Assembly (NCBI GenBank): GCA_937981305.1
Contig: CALJPB010000350.1
Span: forward strand, 1 to 11,982
Length of the DNA: 11,982 nt
Reading direction: 5' to 3'
From: an uncultured Selenomonas sp.
GTDB lineage: Bacteria; Bacillota; Negativicutes; Selenomonadales; Selenomonadaceae
The first letter of the stretch is position 1. Each line of letters starts with the position of its first letter. The notes under the pieces were generated by a model. It did no database searches. It was not told where the DNA came from and saw nothing but the letters and a program-made list of their open reading frames with translations. Shown in pieces: positions 1 through 9,981 of this stretch. A program made the translations under genes and the position numbers.

Positions 1-754
1 TACCATCAGCGATGGTGAAAGCGATTTCCTGAGCAGCGGTGGAACCTGCTTCACGGATATGGTAACCGGAGATGGAAATGGTGTTCCACTTCGGTACATT
101 CTGGGAGCAGTATTCAAAAATGTTGGTAATCAGACGCATGGACGGTTTAACCGGGAAAATATAGGTTCCGCGGGCTGCGTATTCTTTCAGAATATCATTC
201 TGGATAGTGCCGCGGAGCTGATCAGCCGGTACGCCCTGCTTTTCAGCAACTGCGATGTACATAGCCAGCAGTACGGATGCCGGTGCGTTGATTGTCATGG
301 ATGTGGAAACTTTGCCCAAATCAATCTGATCGAAAAGGATTTCCATATCTTTCAGGGTATCGATTGCTACGCCTACCTTACCAATTTCGCCGATAGCCAT
401 TTTGTCATCAGAGTCATAGCCGATCTGGGTCGGAAGGTCGAATGCGCAGGACAGGCCGGAGCCGCCGTTTTCAATCAGATAACGATAACGCTTGTTGGAT
501 TCTTCAGCGGTAGCAAAGCCTGCATACATACGCATGGTCCAAAGACGACCGCGGTACATGGTCGGCTGTACGCCGCGGGTGTACGGATAATCGCCGGGAA
601 TTCCGAGATCTCTTTCATAATCGAAACCTTCGATATCAAGAGGTGTATACACCTTATTGTGTTTTAAGCCGGCTCTTTCCGGAGTCTTTGCGTAAGATTT
701 AGCGCATGCAGCTTCGTATGCTTCGAGTTTGGCTTTCAGGGATTCGTTTGCCAT
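1..754 (-). CDS. Methylmalonyl-CoA mutase, large (catalytic) subunit, N-terminal part
   Basis: This gene runs off the left edge; 251 residues are visible. It should catalyse the B12-dependent interconversion of succinyl-CoA and methylmalonyl-CoA in cytoplasmic propionate fermentation. The visible part is the start of the substrate-binding barrel: [15 protein letters not shown] at 58-72, [14 protein letters not shown] at 74-87, [14 protein letters not shown] at 104-117, and [11 protein letters not shown] at 229-239, whose His232 matches the family's substrate-contact histidine. The wording ([24 protein letters not shown]) is closer to the acyl-CoA mutase large-subunit type with a separate B12-binding subunit than to the E. 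coli ScpA type; this is recall, not alignment. The start is ATG at 754, with AGGAGG 11 nt upstream. An ATG inside that spacer is out of frame. Codons (GAA, ACC, GTT, CTG) are less GC-rich than in genes to the right. It has its own promoter at 990-1017 and follows a CoA transferase of the same pathway. Confidence 0.93.
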   Translation of the reverse strand, partial: MANESLKAKLEAYEAACAKSYAKTPERAGLKHNKVYTPLDIEGFDYERDLGIPGDYPYTRGVQPTMYRGRLWTMRMYAGFATAEESNKRYRYLIENGGSGLSCAFDLPTQIGYDSDDKMAIGEIGKVGVAIDTLKDMEILFDQIDLGKVSTSMTINAPASVLLAMYIAVAEKQGVPADQLRGTIQNDILKEYAARGTYIFPVKPSMRLITNIFEYCSQNVPKWNTISISGYHIREAGSTAAQEIAFTIADG

Positions 755-983
755 AAGTTCATCTTCCTCCTAAAAAATAAGTAAAATTGGGAAAGGTCTC
801 ATCCTTGGCAGAAATGTCAGATTGCGGCTTTTAGGCTCTTCTCATCTGTATTTCGCAGACAATCGCTTTCATTGGTATGGATCCGCAAAGTCTCTCGCTG
901 TGATGCCGCATTATGTCTTGTCACCACACCGGAAGAACTCTTACGAGATCCATGTATGATTCTGCTCTCAGCAGTTATCACCA
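755..983 (-). promoter_or_regulatory. Long 5' leader of the mutase gene, with a hairpin
   Basis: If transcription starts about 7 nt after the -10 box at 990-995, the mutase mRNA carries roughly 230 untranslated nt. The clearest structure is at 899-928: arms at 922-928 and 899-905 pair over 7 positions on the minus strand (one G-U) around a 16-nt loop, and two more pairs are possible beyond a mismatch. I looked for a cobalamin riboswitch because the enzyme needs B12, but found no GCCACTG-type B12 box. There is no convincing terminator before the AGGAGG. No ORF here looks like a gene; the 281 bp between the two genes hold only this leader and the promoter. Confidence 0.4.
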
Positions 984-989
984 TAGACA

Positions 990-1017
990 ATTATATAACA
1001 ATCATGCTTTTTGTAAA
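990..1017 (-). promoter_or_regulatory. Sigma-A-type promoter of the mutase gene
   Basis: On the minus strand TTTACA (1017-1012) and TATAAT (995-990) are separated by 16 bp in an AT-rich stretch. The -10 is a perfect consensus and the -35 matches at 4 or 5 of 6 positions. It lies just after the stop codon of the CoA transferase, so the mutase can be transcribed independently of the upstream gene. Confidence 0.7.
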
Positions 1018-1054
1018 GAATATATTATGGGAAAATTATTTTTTAAAAAGCATG
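1003..1054 (-). repeat. 10-bp perfect inverted repeat spanning the CoA transferase stop codon
   Basis: CATGCTTTTT (1003-1012) and AAAAAGCATG (1045-1054) are exact reverse complements separated by 32 bp. One arm overlaps the last codons of the CoA transferase, and the other fills the spacer between -35 and -10 of the mutase promoter. It could be an AU-rich 3' hairpin of the upstream mRNA, a regulator site, or chance in AT-rich DNA. The sequence does not decide between these. Confidence 0.35.
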
Positions 1055-2544
1055 GAGCCTGTTTCAGCAAGGCTGGTATGGAACTTGAATGCTTCAGAGA
1101 GAATATGCGGAGTCTGGCTGTTGCCGTTGAGCGCGCATGCTCTTTCAAAATAATCCATCAGCTGGCCGCGGAAAGTCGGGTGAGCGACATTGTTAATGAT
1201 AACCTTCGCTCTTTCTTTCGGGGAAAGACCGCGGACATCCGCCACACCCTGTTCAGAAATGAATACATGGGTGTCATGTTCGGTGTGATCAACATGAGAA
1301 CACATCGGAACAACGGCAGAGATAGCGCCTCCCTTAGCCACACTGTGGCAGAAGAAGCAGGACAGAGCGCCATTACGGGCAAAATCTCCGGAACCGCCGA
1401 TGCCGTTCATCAGTTTGGTGCCGGTTACGTGAGTGGAATTTACGTGACCATAAATATCCATTTCTAAAGCGGTATTCATAGCTACTACGCCAATGCGGCG
1501 AGCCACTTCACCGTTATTGGAAATTTCCTGCGGACGGAGGATGATCTTCTTGCTGTATTTTTCAATATTGGCATAGAAGCGTTTCAGTCCATCCGGTGAC
1601 GGGGACAGGGATGTCCCGGAAATCATATCGATCTTGCCTTCATCAATCAGGTCGAACATGCCGTCCTGGATAACCTCGGTGTAGACTTCGAGATCCGTGA
1701 AATCGGAGTTGACAAATCCTGCAATAACAGCATTTGCCACGTTGCCGACGCCCGACTGCAAAGGCAGGAGGTTCTTCGGCATACGCCCTGCTTTGATCTC
1801 GGCGTTGAGGAATTCGAGCGTGAACTGCGACATCTTCTTCGAGTTCTCGTCGATCGGCGCGAGGTCACGCGTGTGATCCTTGATGTCGCACGGCACGATG
1901 TACTTGATCTTGTCCGGCGTGCACGGGATGAACGGCGTGCCGACGCGATCATCCGCCTTCACGATGGGAATCGGCAGGCGATGCGGCGGGTCGAGCGGCA
2001 CGTAGACGTCGTGCATGCCCTCAAGCTCCAGCGGCTGCGTCGTGTTGACCTCGACGATGACGACGTCGGCCTGCTGCACATAGGAGGCGGCGTTGCCGAG
2101 CGACGTCGAGGGGATGATGTTGCCCTCTTCCGTGATGGCGACGGCTTCGACGATGGCGACGTCGAGCTTGCCGAGGTAGCCGACGCGTGCGAGCTGTGCG
2201 GACTCACTCAGATGGAGGTCGAGATAGTCGACGGAGCCATTGTTGATCTCGCCCCTGAGAATGGCGTCCGTCTGGTACGGCAGGCGCCTCTTGATGCCGT
2301 GGACGGCGGCAAGCGTGTCGTCAAGGTCCGGGCCAGTCGAAGCGCCCGTCCAGAGGTCGATCTTGAAGGGCTCCTTCTTCATGCGCTCGGCCAGGGCAAG
2401 CGGAATTGCCTTCGGATAAGCGGAAGCGGTGAAGCCGCTCATGCCGATGCTCATGCCCGGCTTAATGAAGGCCGCCACTTCCTCCGCGCTCACGATCTTC
2501 GCCTGCAGGTCTTTGTTGCGTACGCGATCCGAGATGTCAATCAT
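1036..2544 (-). CDS. Succinate-type CoA transferase (acetyl-CoA hydrolase/transferase family)
   Basis: This is a full-length 502-residue class I CoA transferase of the Cat1/ScpC/AarC kind. It moves CoA between succinate and a short-chain acyl-CoA (propionyl- or acetyl-CoA) through a glutamyl-CoA thioester. Beside a methylmalonyl-CoA mutase, propionyl-CoA:succinate CoA transfer in propionate formation is the likely role; specificity is inference. Visible landmarks are SGFTASAYPKAIP at 36-48, LQSGVGNVANAV at 262-273, EVYTEVIQDG at 286-295 with Glu290 as the expected catalytic residue, and the glycine-rich GIGGSGDFARNG at 381-392. The ATG at 2544 follows GGGAGG with a 9-nt spacer. Oddity: codon choice and GC change abruptly near residue 268 (see findings), although the frame is intact and the protein looks complete. 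Confidence 0.92.
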   Translation of the reverse strand: MIDISDRVRNKDLQAKIVSAEEVAAFIKPGMSIGMSGFTASAYPKAIPLALAERMKKEPFKIDLWTGASTGPDLDDTLAAVHGIKRRLPYQTDAILRGEINNGSVDYLDLHLSESAQLARVGYLGKLDVAIVEAVAITEEGNIIPSTSLGNAASYVQQADVVIVEVNTTQPLELEGMHDVYVPLDPPHRLPIPIVKADDRVGTPFIPCTPDKIKYIVPCDIKDHTRDLAPIDENSKKMSQFTLEFLNAEIKAGRMPKNLLPLQSGVGNVANAVIAGFVNSDFTDLEVYTEVIQDGMFDLIDEGKIDMISGTSLSPSPDGLKRFYANIEKYSKKIILRPQEISNNGEVARRIGVVAMNTALEMDIYGHVNSTHVTGTKLMNGIGGSGDFARNGALSCFFCHSVAKGGAISAVVPMCSHVDHTEHDTHVFISEQGVADVRGLSPKERAKVIINNVAHPTFRGQLMDYFERACALNGNSQTPHILSEAFKFHTSLAETGSMLFKK

Positions 2545-2682
2545 TCAATACATCCTCCCTCACAAGGCCGTCCGGCCCGTGTAATCTAAGGAAACCGCCG
2601 CTTCCTTCGCACTCTCCCCGGGAAAGCAGGAGAGCCGGGCTTCCGGTGATGAACTGCCGCCGCAGCCAAGTCCGCCCCTGCG

Positions 2683-2725
2683 CCCATTCTCACTCGATAG
2701 CTTTCCGCTATTGCGCGAAAATGGG
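2683..2725 (-). promoter_or_regulatory. Large hairpin in the CoA transferase leader
   Basis: Two 18-nt arms (2725-2708 and 2700-2683 in transcript order) flank a 7-nt loop. On the minus-strand RNA 14 positions are Watson-Crick, two are G-U and two are mismatched. Read as plus-strand RNA, the positions that wobble on the minus strand become A-C mismatches, so the structure fits minus-strand transcription better. No U-run follows, so it does not look like an intrinsic terminator. It would sit early in a leader of about 200 nt. Smaller GC-rich hairpins follow, including one at about 2565-2578 just before the ribosome binding site. Role unknown. Confidence 0.5.
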
Positions 2726-2757
2726 ATAACTGAGGCTTATCGTACTACTATGCGACA

Positions 2758-2786
2758 ATTATATCCTAAGCTAAAGAATACCACTT
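2758..2786 (-). promoter_or_regulatory. Probable promoter of the CoA transferase gene (strong -10, weak -35)
   Basis: TATAAT lies at 2763-2758 on the minus strand. With a 17-bp spacer the -35 position (2786-2781) reads AAGTGG, a poor match to TTGACA. A perfect -10 with a poor -35 suggests that an activator or another factor is needed, or that transcription mainly reads through from upstream. The -35 region is surrounded by palindromes (2770-2801). Confidence 0.45.
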
Positions 2787-2801
2787 CGACGCTTTAGCGT
2801 C
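2770..2801. repeat. Overlapping palindromes downstream of the O-antigen ligase gene
   Basis: Two inverted repeats share sequence. GACGCTTTAGCGTC (2788-2801) is a 6-bp stem with a 2-base centre, starting 3 nt after the ligase stop codon. GCTAAAG (2770-2776) and CTTTAGC (2792-2798) are perfect complements 15 bp apart and bracket the -35 position of the CoA transferase promoter. The first could be a weak terminator hairpin, but no U-run follows it on the minus strand. The second has the spacing of an operator or a competing RNA stem. Confidence 0.4.
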
Positions 2802-2804
2802 AAG

Positions 2805-4175
2805 TCAATTTTCGGACTCTTCGCCGCTATTTTTGGGCGATTCGCCGCCCTTCTTCGCCCTCTGGCGAAGCTCTCGAAGCCTCTGCCGCTTCCTCGCCGC
2901 CAGTTCGTCCATGACGATGGCCTCGTCTTCTTCGTTGCCCGCGAACTCTGTGACGGCGGCGAGTGCCGCGAGAAGCCACAGGAGCATCGACGACGGGATG
3001 TTGAAGAGCACGTCGTCCGTGAGGCCGTTCAGCGCGACGGAGATGAAGGCGAGGCTGATCGCGAGCATCAGCCCTTGGCGGAAGCCCTCGCTGTCGTGCA
3101 CCTTCGAGAAGAATGCCAGCCCCATCGTGCCGAAGAAGAACCACAGGAAGGATACGGCGCCGACGACGCCGATCTCCGCCGCGTAGTTCAGATACATGTT
3201 GTGCGCGTGGACGATGAGCACGTCCGCGCCCTGCAGATAGAAGTCATACTCGGGGTAGACCATGAAGTACATCCCCCAACCGATGCCGAGGAAGGGATGA
3301 TCGAGGATCATCGCGACGGTGCTCTCCCAAAACGCGAGACGCATCTCCGAGGAGGTGTCCACGCGTGTAAAGACGGAAAGCAGTCGGTCGGCAAGCACGG
3401 GATCAGCGAAAAGTGCGCCGCCGCCGAGCACCGCAAGTCCCACGAGAATACGCCAATCGCGCAGCGCACCGTAGCCGGCAAGCACGACGGCGACGACAAG
3501 GCACGCTCCGCGCGCATAGGTCATGCCAAGACACATGAGCGCAGCGACAAGCAGAATCATCGCAGCCATACGCCATGTGCGCGAGAGCACAGGCAAAAGC
3601 CCCACCGCAGCGCAGATAACGATATCGAGGTATCCCGCAAGGATGTTCGGATTCTCCCACGTCGAGAAGACGCGTTTCGAGAGTTCGGGGAACATCTCGC
3701 CGTCCACCCATTTCATCGACGATATATCGATGCCGAAGATGAACTGATAAAATCCGTAGAGGATGACGATCCCCGCCGACAGTGCCATCGCAAACACAAC
3801 GCGCTGAAATTCGCGCGGCGTGCGCAGGGTCTGACCGACGAGCAGATAGGTGAGCGCGTAGATGGGTACAAGATGATAGAAGTTATAGAAGCTGAATGCC
3901 CGATCCTGCGCAACTGCAACCGACAGAAACCCGATGATGACAAAGAGCAGCGCTGGCGCGTCATAGGGCAGTCGCCGCAGGTGAAAACTGCGGTCGATGC
4001 GCAGACGCAGGAGCATGGCTCCGCAGCCGAGGAGCAGCACGGCCATCGCCGCAAGTGGGCTGAGAGGAATCAAAAACGCCTCGGCGATCACGGCGTACAT
4101 CATCACGCGCGCCATCCGACCTGCACGGCGGCGGCGGCGCAGAACCCGCCGCCGCTCCTGAAATTCGTCCCCCAT
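2805..4175 (-). CDS. O-antigen ligase/polymerase family membrane protein (Wzy_C/WaaL-like)
   Basis: The product is a 456-residue polytopic membrane protein with about ten or more hydrophobic segments between residues 23 and 410. The family ligates or polymerises undecaprenyl-linked glycans at the outer face of the inner membrane, as in LPS O-antigen attachment. Supporting features are the long periplasmic-type stretch at about 255-325 ending in VHAHNMYLNYAAE (322-334), whose HAHN matches the conserved His region of WaaL-like enzymes, and conserved-looking arginines in YARGA (Arg222) and MRLAFW (Arg279). The N-terminus is very arginine-rich (residues 8-24) and the C-terminal tail (412-456) is highly charged; both should be cytoplasmic. 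The ATG starts 4 nt after the folC stop, and its ribosome binding site (GGGGAGGTGA) lies inside the end of folC, so translation is probably coupled. Whether it acts as ligase, polymerase or on another glycan cannot be told from sequence. Confidence 0.8.
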   Translation of the reverse strand: MGDEFQERRRVLRRRRRAGRMARVMMYAVIAEAFLIPLSPLAAMAVLLLGCGAMLLRLRIDRSFHLRRLPYDAPALLFVIIGFLSVAVAQDRAFSFYNFYHLVPIYALTYLLVGQTLRTPREFQRVVFAMALSAGIVILYGFYQFIFGIDISSMKWVDGEMFPELSKRVFSTWENPNILAGYLDIVICAAVGLLPVLSRTWRMAAMILLVAALMCLGMTYARGACLVVAVVLAGYGALRDWRILVGLAVLGGGALFADPVLADRLLSVFTRVDTSSEMRLAFWESTVAMILDHPFLGIGWGMYFMVYPEYDFYLQGADVLIVHAHNMYLNYAAEIGVVGAVSFLWFFFGTMGLAFFSKVHDSEGFRQGLMLAISLAFISVALNGLTDDVLFNIPSSMLLWLLAALAAVTEFAGNEEDEAIVMDELAARKRQRLRELRQRAKKGGESPKNSGEESEN

Positions 4176-4179
4176 ACCA

Positions 4180-5481
4180 TCACCTCCCCTCCATCAACAG
4201 GGCACGGATCCCCCCCACCAGATAGAGAGAACCTGCAGCGACGAGGAGCGCATGGCTGCGCTGCGCCCGATTCTCCGCTTCGGTGAGTGCAGCCTGCGGA
4301 TCACCGCAGGCGCAGGTGATCGCACCAAGCCCCGATGCGGCTGCCGCCACAACATCCGCCGCCGCCGCACGTGCGGAGTTCGGACGCACAGTGACAACCG
4401 TATCGCCGGGACGCAGAAGTGCCGTAAGCATTGTTTCGATGTCCTTGTCCTTTAGGATACCCAGTAAAAATACGCGCGGCAGATTCGGGAAATAGGCATC
4501 CAGTCCCGCACGCAGGGCGCGCATTCCCGCCGGGTTGTGCGCGCCGTCGATCACGACGGGTAGATCCTTCTGCGTTAGGATTTCAAACCGCGCAGGATGG
4601 CGCACCGTGCGCAGCGCCATGCGCACAGTGCTCTCCGTGACACGCGCATCCTCGCGCTCGAGGAGTTTTGCCGCCATGATGACAAGCGCGGCGTTCTCCG
4701 CCTGACACGTCCCCGCAAGCGCGAGGTCAAACGGCTCCGGTTCGCGGCAGACGACAGAGTGAAAGACAACGCGCTGCCCGCCTTCCTTCGGAAAGAACAG
4801 CTGCGCCGAGAAATCCTCACCGCAGACAAAGAGATCCGCCCCGAGCTCCTCCGCCCGCTGCTCGATGATCACCAGAGGTTCGCCCGTCGCCGCCGTGATG
4901 ACGGGTACCCCCTCCTTGATGATGCCCGCCTTGTGCGCGGCGATGCCCGCCAGCGTCCCGCCACAGCGGTCGGCGTGCTCCATCGTCACATTGGTGATGA
5001 TCGTAAGCATCGGCTCGACAACATTCGTCGAGTCGAGGAGTCCCCCGAGTCCCGTCTCGATCACGGCAACCTCAACCTGTTCCTCAGCGAAATAGAGAAA
5101 GGCAAGTGCCGTCAGCGCCTCGAACTGCGTCGGGTGCTCACATCCCGCCGCGACCATTTCATCGGCGGCGGCGCGTACGCGCGTGAGGAGTTCTGCAAAC
5201 CGCTCCTCGGAAATATCGTGCCCGTCCACGCTCATGCGCTCCGTGTAGGAGATGAGATGCGGCGAGAGATAACGTCCTGCACGGATGCCCGACGCACGAA
5301 ATACCGCATCCATCATCTGCGTGACGGAGCCCTTGCCGTTCGTGCCGGCAATGTGAACGGTCGCGTAGCACCGCTCGGGATTGCCCAGACGCGCACACAG
5401 TTCTTCGATGCGTGCCAGCCCCGGACGAATGCCGAACGTATTCAGCTCATCGAGATAGAGAAGTGCCTCCGCATAGTTCAT
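4180..5481 (-). CDS. folC: Bifunctional folylpolyglutamate synthase / dihydrofolate synthase
   Basis: FolC adds glutamate to dihydropteroate and then extends the polyglutamate tail of folates, using ATP, in the cytoplasm. The 433-residue length is normal for the Mur-ligase-like family. Motifs from the chosen start are the P-loop GTNGKGSV (46-53), GLGGLLDSTNV (144-154), NVTMEHADRCGGT (164-176), AAHKAGIIKEG (181-191) with Lys184 as the expected carbamylated lysine, and the second-domain motif DGAHNPAGM (312-320). The ATG at 5481 is preferred because GAGGTG ends 5 nt before it. An in-frame GTG at 5487 would add two residues but overlaps that ribosome binding site. It follows valS by 9 nt and is followed 4 nt later by the O-antigen ligase-like gene, so the three form one operon. 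It serves the same cofactor pool as folD and fhs in the preceding operon. Confidence 0.96.
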   Translation of the reverse strand: MNYAEALLYLDELNTFGIRPGLARIEELCARLGNPERCYATVHIAGTNGKGSVTQMMDAVFRASGIRAGRYLSPHLISYTERMSVDGHDISEERFAELLTRVRAAADEMVAAGCEHPTQFEALTALAFLYFAEEQVEVAVIETGLGGLLDSTNVVEPMLTIITNVTMEHADRCGGTLAGIAAHKAGIIKEGVPVITAATGEPLVIIEQRAEELGADLFVCGEDFSAQLFFPKEGGQRVVFHSVVCREPEPFDLALAGTCQAENAALVIMAAKLLEREDARVTESTVRMALRTVRHPARFEILTQKDLPVVIDGAHNPAGMRALRAGLDAYFPNLPRVFLLGILKDKDIETMLTALLRPGDTVVTVRPNSARAAAADVVAAAASGLGAITCACGDPQAALTEAENRAQRSHALLVAAGSLYLVGGIRALLMEGR

Positions 5482-5490
5482 CGGCACACC

Positions 5491-8154
<2,664 letters not shown>

Positions 8155-8175
8155 TGTCTGTTCCTCCCGAAAGAA

Positions 8176-8204
8176 ACACCCCCGTCCCGAGGGGACGAGG
8201 GCGT
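8176..8204 (-). terminator. Leader terminator/attenuator hairpin before valS
   Basis: Arms at 8204-8192 and 8188-8176 pair over 13 positions on the minus strand (two G-U) around a CTC loop. UUUCUUU follows at once, and then the valS ribosome binding site GGGAGG (8168-8163). This is the form of an intrinsic terminator placed inside the 5' leader. A smaller competing hairpin, GGACG-CCCT-CGTCC (8206-8193), uses the same 5' arm, so two exclusive states can be drawn. In Firmicutes such a terminator before valS normally belongs to a T-box, but I see no TGGNACCGCG box and only about 34 nt between the predicted start site and the hairpin. Confidence 0.7.
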
Positions 8205-8244
8205 CCGCACGTCGTCAATGCTGCTCTTATGAATTGCAACGATA

Positions 8245-8273
8245 AGATTAGCATAAAACGATATATTTTGCAA
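8245..8273 (-). promoter_or_regulatory. Promoter of the valS-folC operon
   Basis: On the minus strand TTGCAA (8273-8268) and TAATCT (8250-8245) are 17 bp apart. The base triplet just before the -10 is TGC, giving an extended -10 element. Transcription would start near 8238, leaving an 84-nt leader to the valS ATG. Confidence 0.65.
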
Positions 8274-8279
8274 GAATTA

Positions 8280-8300
8280 CGCTGAAATGCCATCCCAGCG
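8280..8300 (-). terminator. Probable terminator of the ubiA-folD-fhs operon
   Basis: It lies 11 nt after the fhs stop codon. A 9-bp stem (two G-U pairs) with a GGC loop forms on the minus strand and is followed by TAATTCTT. The tail is only partly U-rich, so some read-through into valS is possible. The -35 of the valS promoter overlaps the end of this tail region. Confidence 0.5.
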
Positions 8301-8311
8301 GCGATGTTTCC

Positions 8312-9979
8312 TTAAAACAGCCCCGTAATTACGCCGTCCTCGGTGATGTCCATGCCCATTGCGGCGGGAACTTTCGGCAGTCCCGGCATGGTGAGAACAT
8401 TCCCCGTGAGGGCGACGACGAAGCCCGCGCCGCAGGAGGCACGCAGTTCGCGCACGGTGATGCGGAAACCTGCGGGACGGCCGAGGAGCGCAGGGTTGTC
8501 CGAGAGCGAGTACTGGGTCTTTGCCATGCAGACAGGTGTCTCGGTCATGCCGAGCGCCTCCATTTCCGCGATCTGCTTCTGCGCCTCGGGCGTAAAGTCC
8601 ACGCCGTCCGCACCGTAGATCTCGCGGGCGATGGTTTCAATCTTTTCCGCAATGGATTTCTTGGCATCGTAAATTGGATGGAAGTCCGCCCGCTTCCCGA
8701 GAGCATCCATGACGGCATCCGCAAGTGCAAGTCCGCCCTCTCCGCCCTTCGCCCAGACCTCGGAGCGCACGGCGGTCACACCGAGACGCGCACAGAGTTC
8801 GGTGAGGAGTGCCAGCTCCGCCTCGGTGTCCGTCGGGAATACGTTGACGGCGACGACGGCGGGCACACCGTACTTGCCGACGTTCTCAATGTGCTTTTCG
8901 AGATTCGCCGCACCTTTTTTAAGGGCATCCAGATTTTCCGTGCCGAGTGCGTCCTTCGGCACGCCGCCGTTCATCTTGAGCGCACGCACGGTGGCGACAA
9001 TGACGACAGCATCGGGCGCGAGCCCCGCAAGGCGGCACTTGATGTCAAAGAATTTCTCCGCGCCGAGATCCGCGCCGAAGCCCGCCTCCGTCACGACGTA
9101 GTCGGCACATTTGAGAGCGTATTTTGTCGCCATAACGCTGCTGCATCCGTGCGCGATGTTCGCAAACGGACCGCCATGGATGAGCGCGGGGGTGCCCTCG
9201 ATGGTCTGCACGAGGTTCGGCTTGATGGCATCCTTGAAGAGGAGTGTCAGTGCGCCCGTTGCGCCGAGTTCGTCCGCATGGACGGGACGGCCGCTGCGCG
9301 TCCAGCCGATGAGGATGCGCCCGAGGCGGCGCTTCATGTCCTGGAGTCCGTCGGCGAGGCAGAGGATCGCCATCATCTCCGAGGCGACCGTGATGTCAAA
9401 GCCCGACTCGCGCGGAATGCCGTGCACGCGTCCGCCAAGCCCCGTGACAACATGGCGCAGGGCACGGTCGTTGATGTCGAGCACGCGCTTCCACACAATG
9501 CGGTTCACGTCGAGGTCGAGCGCGTTGCCCTGAAAGATGTGGTTGTCAATCAGTGCCGCAAGGAGATTGTGCGCCGTGGTAATGGCGTGGAAGTCGCCCG
9601 TGAAATGGAGGTTGATGTCCTCCATCGGCACGACCTGTGCGTACCCACCGCCCGCCGCGCCGCCCTTCATGCCGAAGCACGGGCCGAGCGACGGCTCGCG
9701 CAGGGCGACGACGGTCTTTTTGCCCTGCCTGTGCAGTGCATCGGCAAGCCCGACGCTCGTCGTCGTCTTGCCCTCGCCCGCAGGGGTCGGATTGATCGCC
9801 GTGACGAGGATGAGCTTGCCGTTTTTCCCCGATGCACCCGCAAGTGCGGCGGGGGTCAGCTTTGCCTTGTACCTGCCGTACGGCTCTATGTGTTCCTCGG
9901 CAATGCCGAGGTTCTTTGCAATCTCCGCAATGGGGCGCAGCTGTGCTGCGCGTGCGATCTCTACATCCGATTTCATCAT
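8312..9979 (-). CDS. fhs: Formate--tetrahydrofolate ligase
   Basis: This enzyme makes 10-formyl-tetrahydrofolate from formate, ATP and tetrahydrofolate in the cytoplasm. The 555-residue length fits the bacterial family. Visible signatures are the N-terminal [20 protein letters not shown], the P-loop [18 protein letters not shown] (about 65-82), and [19 protein letters not shown] (about 94-112). The C-terminal region ends in a typical [13 protein letters not shown]...DGVITGLF. The ATG at 9979 is preferred: GGAGAG lies 5 nt upstream and folD ends 2 nt before the start. An in-frame GTG at 9985 would add two residues but falls inside the ribosome binding site. With FolD directly upstream it forms a formate-to-methylene-THF module that can run in either direction and supplies purine, thymidylate and methionine synthesis. 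No other acetogenesis genes are in view. Confidence 0.98.
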   Translation of the reverse strand: MMKSDVEIARAAQLRPIAEIAKNLGIAEEHIEPYGRYKAKLTPAALAGASGKNGKLILVTAINPTPAGEGKTTTSVGLADALHRQGKKTVVALREPSLGPCFGMKGGAAGGGYAQVVPMEDINLHFTGDFHAITTAHNLLAALIDNHIFQGNALDLDVNRIVWKRVLDINDRALRHVVTGLGGRVHGIPRESGFDITVASEMMAILCLADGLQDMKRRLGRILIGWTRSGRPVHADELGATGALTLLFKDAIKPNLVQTIEGTPALIHGGPFANIAHGCSSVMATKYALKCADYVVTEAGFGADLGAEKFFDIKCRLAGLAPDAVVIVATVRALKMNGGVPKDALGTENLDALKKGAANLEKHIENVGKYGVPAVVAVNVFPTDTEAELALLTELCARLGVTAVRSEVWAKGGEGGLALADAVMDALGKRADFHPIYDAKKSIAEKIETIAREIYGADGVDFTPEAQKQIAEMEALGMTETPVCMAKTQYSLSDNPALLGRPAGFRITVRELRASCGAGFVVALTGNVLTMPGLPKVPAAMGMDITEDGVITGLF

Positions 9980-9981
9980 CG

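Noticed and set aside
971..983. Small palindrome CTGCT-CTC-AGCAG near the mutase transcription start
   Set aside because: Only a 5-bp stem without a U-run; this size is expected by chance.
755..989. Cobalamin riboswitch in the mutase leader
   Set aside because: No B12 box or the expected conserved core could be seen. The leader is long enough, but the sequence does not fit by eye.
872..1467. Plus-strand frames crossing the intergenic region before the mutase gene
   Set aside because: They run into the antisense of the CoA transferase, have no convincing ribosome binding site, and show no family resemblance.
3075..4286. A 403-codon open frame on the plus strand
   Set aside because: It is antisense to the O-antigen ligase-like gene. 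The composition (many His, Arg, Glu and Gln) and lack of motifs mark it as a shadow.
8155..8311. Canonical T-box riboswitch before valS
   Set aside because: There is a terminator, but no TGGNACCGCG element and too little room for a specifier stem between the promoter and the hairpin.
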